This document shows positions 53,307 through 61,959 of a stretch of DNA of 64,000 bases, piece by piece. The notes beneath the pieces were generated by a model that saw nothing but the letters and a program-made list of their open reading frames with translations, was not told the origin of the DNA and did not search any database. Positions within the stretch are counted from its first letter, which is position 1; every line of letters begins with the position of its first letter. The position numbers and the translations under genes are program-made. This DNA comes from Pseudomonas sp. Bout1 (lineage in GTDB: Bacteria; Pseudomonadota; Gammaproteobacteria; Pseudomonadales; Pseudomonadaceae): positions 5,037,001 through 5,101,000 of the forward strand of contig NZ_JAVIWK010000001.1 in the NCBI RefSeq assembly GCF_034314165.1. Reading direction: 5' to 3'.

Positions 53307-53825
53307 ATGTCTGTGGGTGAACCGCCGTTCCAACGGGAGATTACCGAGCTGTACAGCGAGCACCACGGCTGGCTGTTCACTTGGTTGCGCCGAAAACTGG
53401 GCTGTACCCATAACGCCGCCGACGTGGCGCAGGATACCTTCGCGCGAATTCTGCACGCACGCGAGTCAGTGACCGGCATTCGCGAGCCCCGGGCCTATTT
53501 AAGCACCACCGCCCGGCGGTTGATTATCGACCAGGCACGGCGCAAGCAGATTGAACACGCTTACCTTCAGGAATTGATGCTGACGGTGCAAACCCTGGAA
53601 GGTTTTCAGTCGCCGGAACAGATCCACACGACTCTGGAGGCCCTTGAGCACATCACTTTCATTCTTGAAGGCCTGCATGACAACGTGCGCCAGGCGTTTG
53701 TGCTGTATTACCTCGAAGACCTGACCCAGCAACAAATTGCCCGCCAACTGAAACTGTCTGAACGTACAGTGCGCAAGTATTTGATCCAGGCCCTGCTGCA
53801 TTGCAGCCACAGCGTAGACATCTGA
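53307..53825 (+). CDS. FecI-type ECF sigma factor
   Basis: The 172-residue protein has sigma region 2 (HHGWLFTWLRRKLGCTHNAA followed by DVAQDTFARIL) and region 4 (LEDLTQQQIARQLKLSERTV). It is an iron-starvation sigma factor of the FecI/FpvI group and should transcribe the receptor gene downstream. It is directly followed by its FecR-like partner (7 bp). Activity is controlled by the receptor through FecR. A Fur-box-like site lies upstream. Confidence 0.92.
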   Translation: MSVGEPPFQREITELYSEHHGWLFTWLRRKLGCTHNAADVAQDTFARILHARESVTGIREPRAYLSTTARRLIIDQARRKQIEHAYLQELMLTVQTLEGFQSPEQIHTTLEALEHITFILEGLHDNVRQAFVLYYLEDLTQQQIARQLKLSERTVRKYLIQALLHCSHSVDI

Positions 53826-53832
53826 ACTGCAC

Positions 53833-54813
53833 ATGCCTGACTCCCGCCAACAGATCGACGAACAAGCCGCCGAATGGATGATTCGCCTGCACGAGGGGCA
53901 ATTGACCGAAGCCCAGCGCCAGGCGTTCGAACGCTGGAAGCAACAAGGCCCGCTACATGCTGCTTCAGCGGCGCGAATGGAGGGCGTGGTCGCACGGATG
54001 CTCGCCCTGCGCGGGCAAAAAGCACCGGCGCGGGCAGCCTTGAGTGCGGCGTTTGCACGGAATGGCAAAGCTCGCAAAAACCATCTCAGGGCGTTGGTAC
54101 TGGCCTGCACCCTGGCCCTTCCCGCTACGGCGCTACTCTACAGCCCTTACCCACAACAGTGGATGGCCGATGTACACAACGGCCCCGGCGAATGGAAAAC
54201 CCTGCGCCTGGCAGACGGTTCCACACTGACGTTGAACGGTATCAGCGCGGCGAATCTGCATTTCGATAGCCGGCAGCGGCGCATTGAACTGCTGCAAGGC
54301 GAGATCCTGGTGGAAGTGGCCCACGATGGCGAGCGACCGTTTGTGGTACAGACCGCACAGGGCACCCTGCGCGCACTGGGCACGCGGTTTGTGGTGAAGC
54401 GTGAGGGTGATGTCACCGTGTTGAGCATGCTCGAATCCCGCGTTGCTGCAAAAAGCGCGAACGGCCGGCAGACGCTGGAAGTGGACGCCGGCTCACAGGC
54501 GCGGGTCAGCGCGGACGCGGTGCGCTTGTCTGGCAGCATCGACCCGGCGAGCGTCAATGAAGCCTGGCATCGCCATCAACTGGTGGTGGATAACCGGCCG
54601 TTGCCAGAAGTGCTGGATGAGATCGCCCGCCACCGTTCGGGCCGCTTGCAGTTTGATCGCACCGCGCTGGCCAAGCTCAAGGTCTCGGCGGTACTGCCTC
54701 TGGACGACACTGACCGCACCTTGCAGATGCTGGCTCATACCCTGCCGATCAGCCTGAAAAGATTCACCCCATGGCTGATGATCGTCAGCCCGGAGACTGA
54801 CAGCAAAAAATAA
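53833..54813 (+). CDS. FecR-type anti-sigma factor
   Basis: The 326-residue protein begins with the cytoplasmic DUF4880-type anti-sigma region (EQAAEWMIRLHEGQLTEAQR), has one membrane helix at about 87-104, and a periplasmic FecR domain (WKTLRLADGSTLTLNGISAA, VQTAQGTLRALGTRFVVK). The periplasmic part receives the signal from the receptor's N-terminal domain. It lies between the sigma factor and receptor genes. Confidence 0.92.
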   Translation: MPDSRQQIDEQAAEWMIRLHEGQLTEAQRQAFERWKQQGPLHAASAARMEGVVARMLALRGQKAPARAALSAAFARNGKARKNHLRALVLACTLALPATALLYSPYPQQWMADVHNGPGEWKTLRLADGSTLTLNGISAANLHFDSRQRRIELLQGEILVEVAHDGERPFVVQTAQGTLRALGTRFVVKREGDVTVLSMLESRVAAKSANGRQTLEVDAGSQARVSADAVRLSGSIDPASVNEAWHRHQLVVDNRPLPEVLDEIARHRSGRLQFDRTALAKLKVSAVLPLDDTDRTLQMLAHTLPISLKRFTPWLMIVSPETDSKK

Positions 54814-54890
54814 TTATTCGCATTGCTTCCGCTTTTTTCCGGGCTACCCGTCAAGGAAGGTATATCGATAATCAAAGGACTGCCCTCACC

Positions 54891-57299
54891 ATGCCCCTCC
54901 CCTCTCACCCACGTCGGCGCCTGTTGAGCTGCGCGCCACTGACCCTCACGCTGCTCGCAACGACGCTGCTGGACATCCACCTGGCCCAGGCCGACACGGT
55001 AAACGTCGTGGCACACGCCTATGACATACCAGCCGGACCGCTGGGCGCCACACTCAACCGGTTTGCCCAGCAAGCAGGCGTGGCCATCGTTTTCCAGTCC
55101 CACAACCTGGAGGGGCTGGCGGGCCCGGGGCTCAAGGGCACTTATAGCGTAGAGGCCGGGTTTGAGAGGCTGCTGCGTGGCAGTGGTTATCGGGTAGTCA
55201 AAGGGGATCAGGTCTACGCCCTGGAAGCCAACCCGACGCCCACCGGCGCTGTGGAGCTGGGCGCAACACAAATCAGCGCCAACCAGCTCGGCACCATCAC
55301 CGAAGGCTCCGGCTCCTACACCCCCGGCACCATCGCCACGGCTACCCGCCTGGTGCTAACCCCTCGGGAGACGCCGCAGTCGATCTCGGTGGTCACACGC
55401 CAGGCCATGGATGACTTTGGCCTCAACTCCATCGACGATGTGATGCGCCATACCCCGGGCATCACGGTGGCGACCTACGACAGCGACCGCACCAGCTATT
55501 ACTCACGAGGCTTCGCGATTCGCAACTTCCAGTACGACGGCATTCCTATCCTGCAAGACCCGCAGTACTCCTCGGGCCATACCCTCACCGACATGGTGAT
55601 CTATGACCGGGTAGAAATCCTCAAGGGCGCCACCGGCCTGCTCACGGGTGCGGGTGGCCCTGGTGGCACTATCAATATGATCCGCAAGAAACCCACCCAG
55701 GAATTCAAGGGCCATATCGACCTTGGCGCTGGCTCCTGGGACAACTACCGATCGGAAGTCGACGTTAGCGGCCCCTTGACCGAGACCGGGAATATTCGCG
55801 GCCGAGCTGTAGCGGCCTATCAAGACAAACACTCGTTCATGGACCATTACCAGCGCAACACCAGCGTCTATTACGGCATCCTGGAGGCGGACCTGTCACC
55901 CGACACACTGCTGACCGTGGGCGCGGACTATCAGGACAATGACCCAAAGGGTTCAAGCTGGACTGGCAGCGCCTCGCTGTATGACGAAGCCGGCAACCGC
56001 ATCGGCTCCAAGCGCTCGTTCAACAACGGGCCCCGGTGGAGCAGTTGGGAGCAGTACACCCGCACCGCCTTCGCCACCCTTGAACACAGTTTTGAAAATG
56101 GCTGGGTCGCCAAAGGCCAGTACAACCATCAAATCAACGGCTACAACGCGCCCCTGGGTTTTGTAAGCCCCGGCTTGCCCTCAGTGCTGGCGCGAAAATA
56201 CACCGGGGAAACCGTCAGCGACAGCGCCGACCTTTATACCTCCGGCCCCTTCGACCTGTTTGGCCGCGAGCACCAGTTGGTGGTCGGTACCTCGGTCTCC
56301 CGCTCTCACTGGAAAGGCAAGGACTACACCAGCGCCAGCCTGCCCAACAACAATTTTGACTATTACAACTGGAACGGCGATATCCCGAAGCCGGACTGGG
56401 GGGAAGTCACCAACAAAAACGATGAAATCACCCGCCAGACCGGCAGCTACATGACCGCTCGCTTCAGCCTTACGGACGATCTTTCACTGCTGCTGGGCAC
56501 GCGCGTTGCAGACTTCCAGGTCACTGGCACCAGCGATACGAAAAAAAGTGGCAAGGTTTTGCCTTATGCAGGCCTGGTGTACGACCTCAACGACAACGTG
56601 TCGGCCTACGCCAGCTACACGGAGATCTTCCTGCCGCAGTCGTTCAACCGCGACCGCAACAACAAACTGCTGGAGCCGGATGAAGGCAAAAACTATGAAG
56701 TGGGGCTCAAGGGTGAATTCTTGGAAGGGCGCTTGAACTCCAGCATCGCTTACTTCGAGGTTCACGAAGAAAACCGCCCAGAGGAGGACACCGCCTACAA
56801 CGCCAACCCAACCAACCCCGACCGCGACTTCGCCTACAAGCCGATCACCTCGAAAACCAAGGGTTACGAGGCAGAAATATCCGGCGAACTGGCGCCCGGC
56901 TGGCAGTTGCAGGCTGGTTATACCCACAAGATCGCCCGTGATGAAAGCGGCAAGAAGGTGTCGACCTGGGAGCCGCAAGATCAGGTCAATCTCTATACCC
57001 GTTACAAGCTGACCGGCAGCCTCGACAAACTCACCCTCGGCGGCGGCGCGCGTTGGCAGGGTCAAGGTTGGCAGGTGCTGACCAACTGGGCCAAAGACGG
57101 CGCCCAGGAAAAGTTCGCCCAGGACCCCTATTGGCTGGTGGACCTGATGGCCCGTTACCAGATCACCGACAGCGTGTCGGCGACCGTCAACGTGAACAAC
57201 GTATTCGACAAGTCGTATTACACCAACATCGGCTTTTACAACTCGTCGTACTACGGTGACCCCCGCAACGTAATGTTCAGCACCCGCTGGGACTTCTGA
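54891..57299 (+). CDS. TonB-dependent siderophore receptor with signalling domain
   Basis: The 802-residue receptor has a signal peptide (to about HLAQA, residue 34), a STN signalling domain (about 45-105; GPLGATLNRFAQQAGVAIVF), a plug with ETPQSISVVTRQAMDDFGLN and a 22-strand barrel ending in FSTRWDF, the aromatic C-terminus recognised for outer-membrane assembly. It belongs to the FpvA/FoxA/FiuA type transducers. The ligand (its own or a foreign siderophore) cannot be told. A terminator follows 4 bp after the stop. Confidence 0.93.
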   Translation: MPLPSHPRRRLLSCAPLTLTLLATTLLDIHLAQADTVNVVAHAYDIPAGPLGATLNRFAQQAGVAIVFQSHNLEGLAGPGLKGTYSVEAGFERLLRGSGYRVVKGDQVYALEANPTPTGAVELGATQISANQLGTITEGSGSYTPGTIATATRLVLTPRETPQSISVVTRQAMDDFGLNSIDDVMRHTPGITVATYDSDRTSYYSRGFAIRNFQYDGIPILQDPQYSSGHTLTDMVIYDRVEILKGATGLLTGAGGPGGTINMIRKKPTQEFKGHIDLGAGSWDNYRSEVDVSGPLTETGNIRGRAVAAYQDKHSFMDHYQRNTSVYYGILEADLSPDTLLTVGADYQDNDPKGSSWTGSASLYDEAGNRIGSKRSFNNGPRWSSWEQYTRTAFATLEHSFENGWVAKGQYNHQINGYNAPLGFVSPGLPSVLARKYTGETVSDSADLYTSGPFDLFGREHQLVVGTSVSRSHWKGKDYTSASLPNNNFDYYNWNGDIPKPDWGEVTNKNDEITRQTGSYMTARFSLTDDLSLLLGTRVADFQVTGTSDTKKSGKVLPYAGLVYDLNDNVSAYASYTEIFLPQSFNRDRNNKLLEPDEGKNYEVGLKGEFLEGRLNSSIAYFEVHEENRPEEDTAYNANPTNPDRDFAYKPITSKTKGYEAEISGELAPGWQLQAGYTHKIARDESGKKVSTWEPQDQVNLYTRYKLTGSLDKLTLGGGARWQGQGWQVLTNWAKDGAQEKFAQDPYWLVDLMARYQITDSVSATVNVNNVFDKSYYTNIGFYNSSYYGDPRNVMFSTRWDF

Positions 57300-57303
57300 A
57301 TGC

Positions 57304-57343
57304 AAAACGCCCCCGATCACTGCACATGATCGGGGGCGTTTTT
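57304..57343 (+). terminator. Terminator of the receptor operon
   Basis: AAAACGCCCCCGATCA (57304-57319) pairs exactly with TGATCGGGGGCGTTTT (57327-57342) with T continuing afterwards. Confidence 0.95.
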
Positions 57344-57379
57344 CAGACCGGCGGCTTTAACAAACCCCAGACAGCAAAA

Positions 57380-57400
57380 AGCCCGCTCAATGAGCGGGCT
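57380..57400 (-). terminator. Terminator of the right tRNA operon
   Basis: Same stem as at 52870-52890, with T5 on the minus strand. Confidence 0.92.
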
Positions 57401-57441
57401 TCCTGTGGTACCTGGCGTTCAGCGTTCCAGGTAACCGAATA

Positions 57442-57518
57442 TGGCGCAGCGGACGGGACTCGAACCCGCGACCCCCGGCGTGACAGGCCGGTATTCTAAC
57501 CGACTGAACTACCGCTGC
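57442..57518 (-). tRNA. tRNA-Asp (GUC), right copy
   Basis: The 77-base sequence is identical to the left copy, with anticodon GTC and encoded CCA. Confidence 0.97.
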
Positions 57519-57538
57519 GCGTAACACTAAAAAGCGAA

Positions 57539-57614
57539 TGGTGGGTGATGACGGGATCGAACCGCCGACATTCTGCTTGTAAGGCAGACGCTCTCCCAGC
57601 TGAGCTAATCACCC
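57539..57614 (-). tRNA. tRNA-Val (UAC), right copy
   Basis: The 76-base sequence is identical to the left copy, with anticodon TAC and encoded CCA. Confidence 0.97.
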
Positions 57615-57635
57615 TTCACTTTCGGTGTGGCGCGC

Positions 57636-57664
57636 ATTCTACGGAGCGACCCATAGTCTGGCAA
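57636..57664 (-). promoter_or_regulatory. Promoter of the right tRNA unit
   Basis: On the minus strand TTGCCA (57664-57659), a 17-base spacer and TAGAAT (57641-57636) form a good sigma-70 promoter. It is closer to consensus than the left copy, so this may be the original promoter. Confidence 0.75.
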
Positions 57665-57775
57665 GCACTTTCTTAAATAATTTTTTTCAGGCCTTCCAAT
57701 GGCTTAGCGAGGGTTGGCCTATGGCGCCATGAGGAGAATAATGCCCCCCTTTGTATATAAGGAGAGACTCACCCC

Positions 57776-58696
57776 ATGTGGTTCAAAAACCTGCTTATCT
57801 ATCGCCTGACCCAAGATCTGCCTGTTGATGCCGAGGCGTTGGAAACTGCACTGGCCACCAAACTGGCGCGCCCTTGTGCAAGCCAGGAGTTGACCACTTA
57901 CGGTTTCGTCGCCCCTTTCGGCAAAGGCGAAGACGCGCCCCTGGTGCACGTCAGCGGTGACTTCCTGCTGATCGCGGCGCGCAAGGAAGAACGCATCCTG
58001 CCGGGTAGCGTGGTGCGTGACGCAGTAAAGGAAAAGGTCGAAGAGATCGAAGCCGAGCAAATGCGCAAGGTCTACAAAAAGGAACGCGACCAGATCAAGG
58101 ATGAAATCATCCAGGCCTTCCTGCCGCGTGCGTTTATCCGTCGCTCGTCGACCTTCGCCGCCATCGCGCCAAAACAAGGCCTGATCCTGGTGAACTCGGC
58201 CAGCCCGAAACGCGCCGAAGACCTGCTGTCCACCCTGCGTGAAGTGATCGGTACCCTGCCGGTACGTCCGCTGACCGTGAAAACCGCGCCGACCGCCATC
58301 ATGACCGACTGGGTCACCACCCAGAAACCGGCCGATGACTTCTTCGTCCTCGACGAATGCGAACTGCGCGACACCCACGAAGACGGCGGCATCGTGCGTT
58401 GCAAGCGCCAGGACCTGACCGGCGAAGAAATCCAGCTGCACCTGACAACCGGCAAAGTCGTGACCCAATTGTCCCTGGCCTGGCAGGACAAACTGTCCTT
58501 CATGCTGGACGACAAAATGACCGTCAAGCGCCTGAAGTTCGAAGACCTGCTGCAGGACCAGGCTGAACAGGACGGCGGTGAAGAAGCGCTGGGCCAACAG
58601 GACGCCAGCTTTACCCTGATGATGCTGACGTTTGGCGACTTCCTGCCGGCGCTGGTGGAAGCCCTGGGTGGCGAAGAGACCCCACAAGGTATCTAA
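57776..58696 (+). CDS. rdgC: Recombination-associated protein RdgC
   Basis: The 306-residue protein matches RdgC in length and sequence ([16 protein letters not shown] at the start, [20 protein letters not shown] in the middle). RdgC forms a ring-shaped dimer on DNA and limits RecA loading during replication-fork repair. AAGGAGAG precedes the ATG at 57776. A REPIN follows the gene. Confidence 0.96.
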   Translation: MWFKNLLIYRLTQDLPVDAEALETALATKLARPCASQELTTYGFVAPFGKGEDAPLVHVSGDFLLIAARKEERILPGSVVRDAVKEKVEEIEAEQMRKVYKKERDQIKDEIIQAFLPRAFIRRSSTFAAIAPKQGLILVNSASPKRAEDLLSTLREVIGTLPVRPLTVKTAPTAIMTDWVTTQKPADDFFVLDECELRDTHEDGGIVRCKRQDLTGEEIQLHLTTGKVVTQLSLAWQDKLSFMLDDKMTVKRLKFEDLLQDQAEQDGGEEALGQQDASFTLMMLTFGDFLPALVEALGGEETPQGI

Positions 58697-58718
58697 AGCC
58701 TTAAGTGGGCACAGTCAA

Positions 58719-58805
58719 TGTGGGAGCTGGCTTGCCTGCGATGCGGGCACCTCGGTTTATCAGTTACACCCGGGTGATGCTATCGCAGGCAAGCCAGCTC
58801 CCACA
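58719..58805. repeat. REPIN between rdgC and the BASS transporter gene
   Basis: TGTGGGAGCTGGCTTGCCTG and its complement ending GCTCCCACA enclose a short spacer. Reading frames through it extend the downstream gene artificially. Confidence 0.88.
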
Positions 58806-58853
58806 GTTGACCGGGTAAGCACTTCCAGCATTCTAATAACAAGGACCAACCCC

Positions 58854-59819
58854 ATGCGCGCACTCGCCGCCTTGAGCCGTTTCGTCGGCAACACCTTCGC
58901 TTACTGGGTGCTGATTTTTGCCGTGGTTGCGTTCCTGCAACCCGCCTGGTTTATCGGCCTCAAAGGCGCCATCGTGCCGCTGTTGGGCCTGGTGATGTTC
59001 GGCATGGGGCTGACCCTCAAACTTGAAGATTTCGCTGAAGTCGCGCGCCACCCGTGGCGCGTGGCATTGGGTGTGGTCGCGCATTTCGTGATCATGCCCG
59101 GCGTGGCCTGGCTGCTGTGCCAGGTCTTTCACCTACCGCCGGAAATTGCCGTCGGCGTGATCCTCGTCGGCTGCTGCCCGAGTGGCACGTCCTCCAATGT
59201 CATGACCTGGCTGGCCCGTGGCGACCTGGCCCTGTCGGTGGCAATCGCCGCCGTCACCACCCTCCTCGCCCCGCTGCTGACACCCGCGCTCATCTGGCTG
59301 CTGGCCTCGGCCTGGTTGCCGGTGTCGTTCATGGAGTTGTTCTGGTCGATCCTGCAAGTGGTGCTGCTGCCGATCGTGCTTGGCGTGGTGGCGCAGCGCG
59401 TGCTGGGTGCCCGGGTACGGCATGCGGTGGAGGTGTTGCCGCTGGTGTCGGTGGTCAGCATCGTGGCGATCGTCGCCGCTGTGGTGGCGGCCAGCCAGGC
59501 GAAGATCGCCGAGTCGGGCCTGCTGATCATGGCGGTGGTGATCCTGCATAACACCTTTGGCTTCCTGCTGGGTTACTTCACCGGCCGTGTGTTCGGGCTG
59601 CCGTTGGCGCAACGTAAATCCCTGGCGCTGGAAGTGGGCATGCAGAACTCCGGGTTGGGCGCCGCTCTGGCGAGTGCACACTTCTCGCCGCTGGCCGCAG
59701 TGCCCAGCGCGCTGTTCAGCGTCTGGCACAATATTTCCGGGGCACTCCTGGCCACGTACTTCCGGCGGATGAGCGAAAAGGAAGACCGCGAATTGTTGGC
59801 GGGCAAGTCCGAAACTTGA
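58854..59819 (+). CDS. Bile acid:sodium symporter family (BASS) transporter
   Basis: The 321-residue membrane protein has about nine to ten helices and BASS-family motifs: GLVMFGMGLTLKLEDF near residue 43, VGCCPSGTSSNVMTWLARGD near 103, and MQNSGLGAALASAHF near 263. Bacterial members carry organic anions such as pantoate or bile acids with sodium. The specific substrate is unknown. The ATG at 58854 behind AAGGACC is the start; the frame upstream runs through the REPIN. Confidence 0.9.
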   Translation: MRALAALSRFVGNTFAYWVLIFAVVAFLQPAWFIGLKGAIVPLLGLVMFGMGLTLKLEDFAEVARHPWRVALGVVAHFVIMPGVAWLLCQVFHLPPEIAVGVILVGCCPSGTSSNVMTWLARGDLALSVAIAAVTTLLAPLLTPALIWLLASAWLPVSFMELFWSILQVVLLPIVLGVVAQRVLGARVRHAVEVLPLVSVVSIVAIVAAVVAASQAKIAESGLLIMAVVILHNTFGFLLGYFTGRVFGLPLAQRKSLALEVGMQNSGLGAALASAHFSPLAAVPSALFSVWHNISGALLATYFRRMSEKEDRELLAGKSET

Positions 59820-59853
59820 TCGCCTGATCAATATTCGGCACTCTAGCGGGCTA

Positions 59854-59904
59854 CGCGGGGACGACCCTGCGACGCGACCAAGCGCTTAATCCGGGGACGA
59901 CCCC
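59854..59904 (+). ncRNA. Guanidine-II (mini-ykkC) riboswitch
   Basis: Two hairpins each capped by an ACGA loop are seen: CGCGGGG-ACGA-CCCTGCG (59854-59871) and GGGG-ACGA-CCCC (59893-59904), 21 bases apart. This is the defining structure of the guanidine-II riboswitch, which binds one guanidinium per loop and exposes the ribosome-binding site. AAGGAAGG and the sugE start follow directly. Confidence 0.92.
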
Positions 59905-59926
59905 ACTTCTATAAAGGAAGGTCATC

Positions 59927-60241
59927 ATGTCCTGGATCATTCTGTTTTTTGCCGGACTGTTTGAAGTTGGCTGGGCCGTCGGACTGAAGTACACCGATGG
60001 TTTCAGCAAGCCACTGCCCACGGCCCTGACGATTGCCGCCATGGCCATCAGCCTCGGGTTGCTGGGGCTGGCCATGAAGGAACTGCCACTGGGTACCGCC
60101 TACGCCATCTGGACCGGTGTCGGTGCAGTGGGCACAGTGATTGCCGGGATTATCCTGTTCGGAGAGTCCATGGCGCTGTTTCGACTGGCCAGTGTGGCGT
60201 TGATCATTTGCGGGCTGATTGGGCTGAAGATCAGCGCCTGA
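59927..60241 (+). CDS. sugE: SMR guanidinium exporter SugE/Gdx
   Basis: The 104-residue protein is a four-helix small multidrug resistance transporter of the SugE/Gdx branch, with the essential Glu13 ([11 protein letters not shown]) and the [15 protein letters not shown] segment. This branch exports guanidinium in exchange for protons. The guanidine-II riboswitch just upstream supports this role. AAGGAAGG precedes the ATG at 59927. Confidence 0.94.
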   Translation: MSWIILFFAGLFEVGWAVGLKYTDGFSKPLPTALTIAAMAISLGLLGLAMKELPLGTAYAIWTGVGAVGTVIAGIILFGESMALFRLASVALIICGLIGLKISA

Positions 60242-60331
60242 ATACCTTTCATAGCAAGCAGTGACAGGGTGGAGCTCATAGCCCACCCGTCGCTCAACTC
60301 ATGCAAAACTGTTTATTTTCGCCATATGCCG

Positions 60332-61783
60332 TTATCCGCGATTATAAACTTCACGTTTATTACTACCCATTTCTGCGTGAAGGCCGTTCTCGGTAAACTC
60401 TGTTGGGTTCATGGCAGTAGGTGGTGTTGACGGATCATTGTCGAAATCAAAAGCCTCGGCATTGGTGGGTAAACCTACAACCTGCAGTTCCCTGTTCTCC
60501 TCCCTCCGACCGCTGGCCTCGACCAACGTATCGCCCGGCAAGTTGGTTCCAGTAACCCCGTTGTACGCATGCCCCATTTCATGAAACAACGGAATCACAG
60601 GTGGTCGCTTTTCATCACCTTCTACAAATGTACGATTGTAGCCAATTGTTGCCTCATCGGCAGGCTTACCTGGCTTGCCATTAACTATGTAGCCATGTTC
60701 TGCGTCTGGCGCAGGTCTTATTTCTGCAAAATTTTTGCCAAGAACGTAGGCACTATTCGTACCAGGACCTTTCTCCTCGACACTAATTGGAGTGGCTGTT
60801 TTATCCAATGCCTCAAGCATTTTTTTACCTACCGGCGAACCACGTAAAAATTCCAAGTCATCTTCAAAATGCTGCTTAAACTCTTCCGTCCCTTTCACAT
60901 TAAAAGCTTTGCTACCACTCTCGCTGGGTACAACCTCCACAAACTTCGACCCCTTAGAGCGCTTGATACTGTCATCTTTCTTTCCATAAACAACATCCTT
61001 GTCAGATGTGGAATTTACAGCATCCTGCCCACTGCCGGTATAGATCGCATTCTGGCCGCTGCCACCATTCAATATGTCGTTGCCCTTCCCTCCACCAAGG
61101 ACGTTACGACCACTGCCTCCATGCAGCTGATCATCACCAGAACCACCATCCATGTAACTGCCACCGCCGCCACCACGTAATTTATCGTTACCATTACCTC
61201 CGTACATTACGCTGTAGCCTGTACCAGCAGTAATAGAGTCATTCCCGTCGTTGCCCTCGGCATACCCTATACCCGCCCCCAATGTAATGGAGTCGTTCCC
61301 CTTGCCTCCAAAGGCCAGGGTCCAGCCACCACCAGCCTTGATCGTGTCATTACCTTCTCCGGCATAAATGGTTGTAAGCATATTGACGTCAGGGGCAATA
61401 GATATGTTGTCATCACCTCCGCTCGTGTGAATCTCAAGACGCTGCTGACCTTTACTCTTGGTATCGAAAGGAATGTCGTAGGTCTTGCCATTAACCTCGG
61501 CGGTCAATCCTCCATCAGCCGATTTTTTAATATGAACTTTGTCCGCGCTGTCACCGGTTTTAATCGTTAACGCCTGGTCTTTTGGCGGGGCATAAAACCC
61601 CCGGCCGCCGCGAACACTTAAATCTATCTCAACCCCACCTTCATTGAACGGCATATTCGGGGTGATCTTTATCGGCGCAGAAGGCTCCCCCTGTTTACCC
61701 TGTAACTTATCGGAGGGTGCTGTAGAAAGAGTTTGTAAAGGCGGTTGTGAAGCAGGAGGGTTAGTACTCACTTGCATGTTCAT
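60332..61783 (-). CDS. Putative HrpL-regulated effector: RTX repeats fused to an M91-like zinc protease domain
   Basis: The 483-residue protein begins with a serine/proline/glutamine-rich, signal-peptide-free N-terminus (MNMQVSTNPPASQPPLQTLS), as in type III effectors. Residues about 135-270 hold six or seven RTX-like glycine/aspartate nonapeptides (GEGNDTI, GKGNDSI, DGNDSI, GNGNDKL, GSGDDQL, GKGNDIL). The C-terminal part has the zinc motif HEMGH (401-405) and a REENREL segment, fitting peptidase family M91 (NleD/HopH1 type). A perfect hrp box lies 36 bp upstream of the ATG. The gene is A+T-richer than its neighbours, suggesting transfer. The substrate is unknown. A type I secreted RTX protein is the main alternative, but no type I genes are near. 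Confidence 0.8.
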   Translation of the reverse strand: MNMQVSTNPPASQPPLQTLSTAPSDKLQGKQGEPSAPIKITPNMPFNEGGVEIDLSVRGGRGFYAPPKDQALTIKTGDSADKVHIKKSADGGLTAEVNGKTYDIPFDTKSKGQQRLEIHTSGGDDNISIAPDVNMLTTIYAGEGNDTIKAGGGWTLAFGGKGNDSITLGAGIGYAEGNDGNDSITAGTGYSVMYGGNGNDKLRGGGGGSYMDGGSGDDQLHGGSGRNVLGGGKGNDILNGGSGQNAIYTGSGQDAVNSTSDKDVVYGKKDDSIKRSKGSKFVEVVPSESGSKAFNVKGTEEFKQHFEDDLEFLRGSPVGKKMLEALDKTATPISVEEKGPGTNSAYVLGKNFAEIRPAPDAEHGYIVNGKPGKPADEATIGYNRTFVEGDEKRPPVIPLFHEMGHAYNGVTGTNLPGDTLVEASGRREENRELQVVGLPTNAEAFDFDNDPSTPPTAMNPTEFTENGLHAEMGSNKREVYNRG

Positions 61784-61819
61784 CGAAAATCATCCTTAGC
61801 GTTAGATAACTACGATGAC

Positions 61820-61847
61820 TGCGTGGCAATTAGAACGACATGGTTCC
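61820..61847 (-). promoter_or_regulatory. Perfect hrp box (HrpL-dependent promoter)
   Basis: On the minus strand GGAACC (61847-61842), a 15-base spacer and CCACGCA (61826-61820) match the HrpL consensus GGAACC-N15/16-CCACNNA without mismatch. It faces the effector-like gene, 36 bp before its ATG; AAGGA serves as ribosome-binding site. Confidence 0.88.
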
Positions 61848-61959
61848 GCAGGATGAGTGATTTTTTACCCGAAACAACAAACTGCAAGCGTTTTCCCACA
61901 TCAAGATCAGTCTCTGCTCAGGCCCTTCAGGGCAAAAGGTCCCGAGCACCAGAACTTGA

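Larger units (their letters stand above)
57361..57630. repeat. 270-bp direct repeat containing tRNA-Val and tRNA-Asp, right copy
   Basis: This is the exact second copy of 52851-53120, including both tRNA genes and their terminator. Upstream of it the sequence differs from the left copy, so each copy has its own -35 region. Confidence 0.97.
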
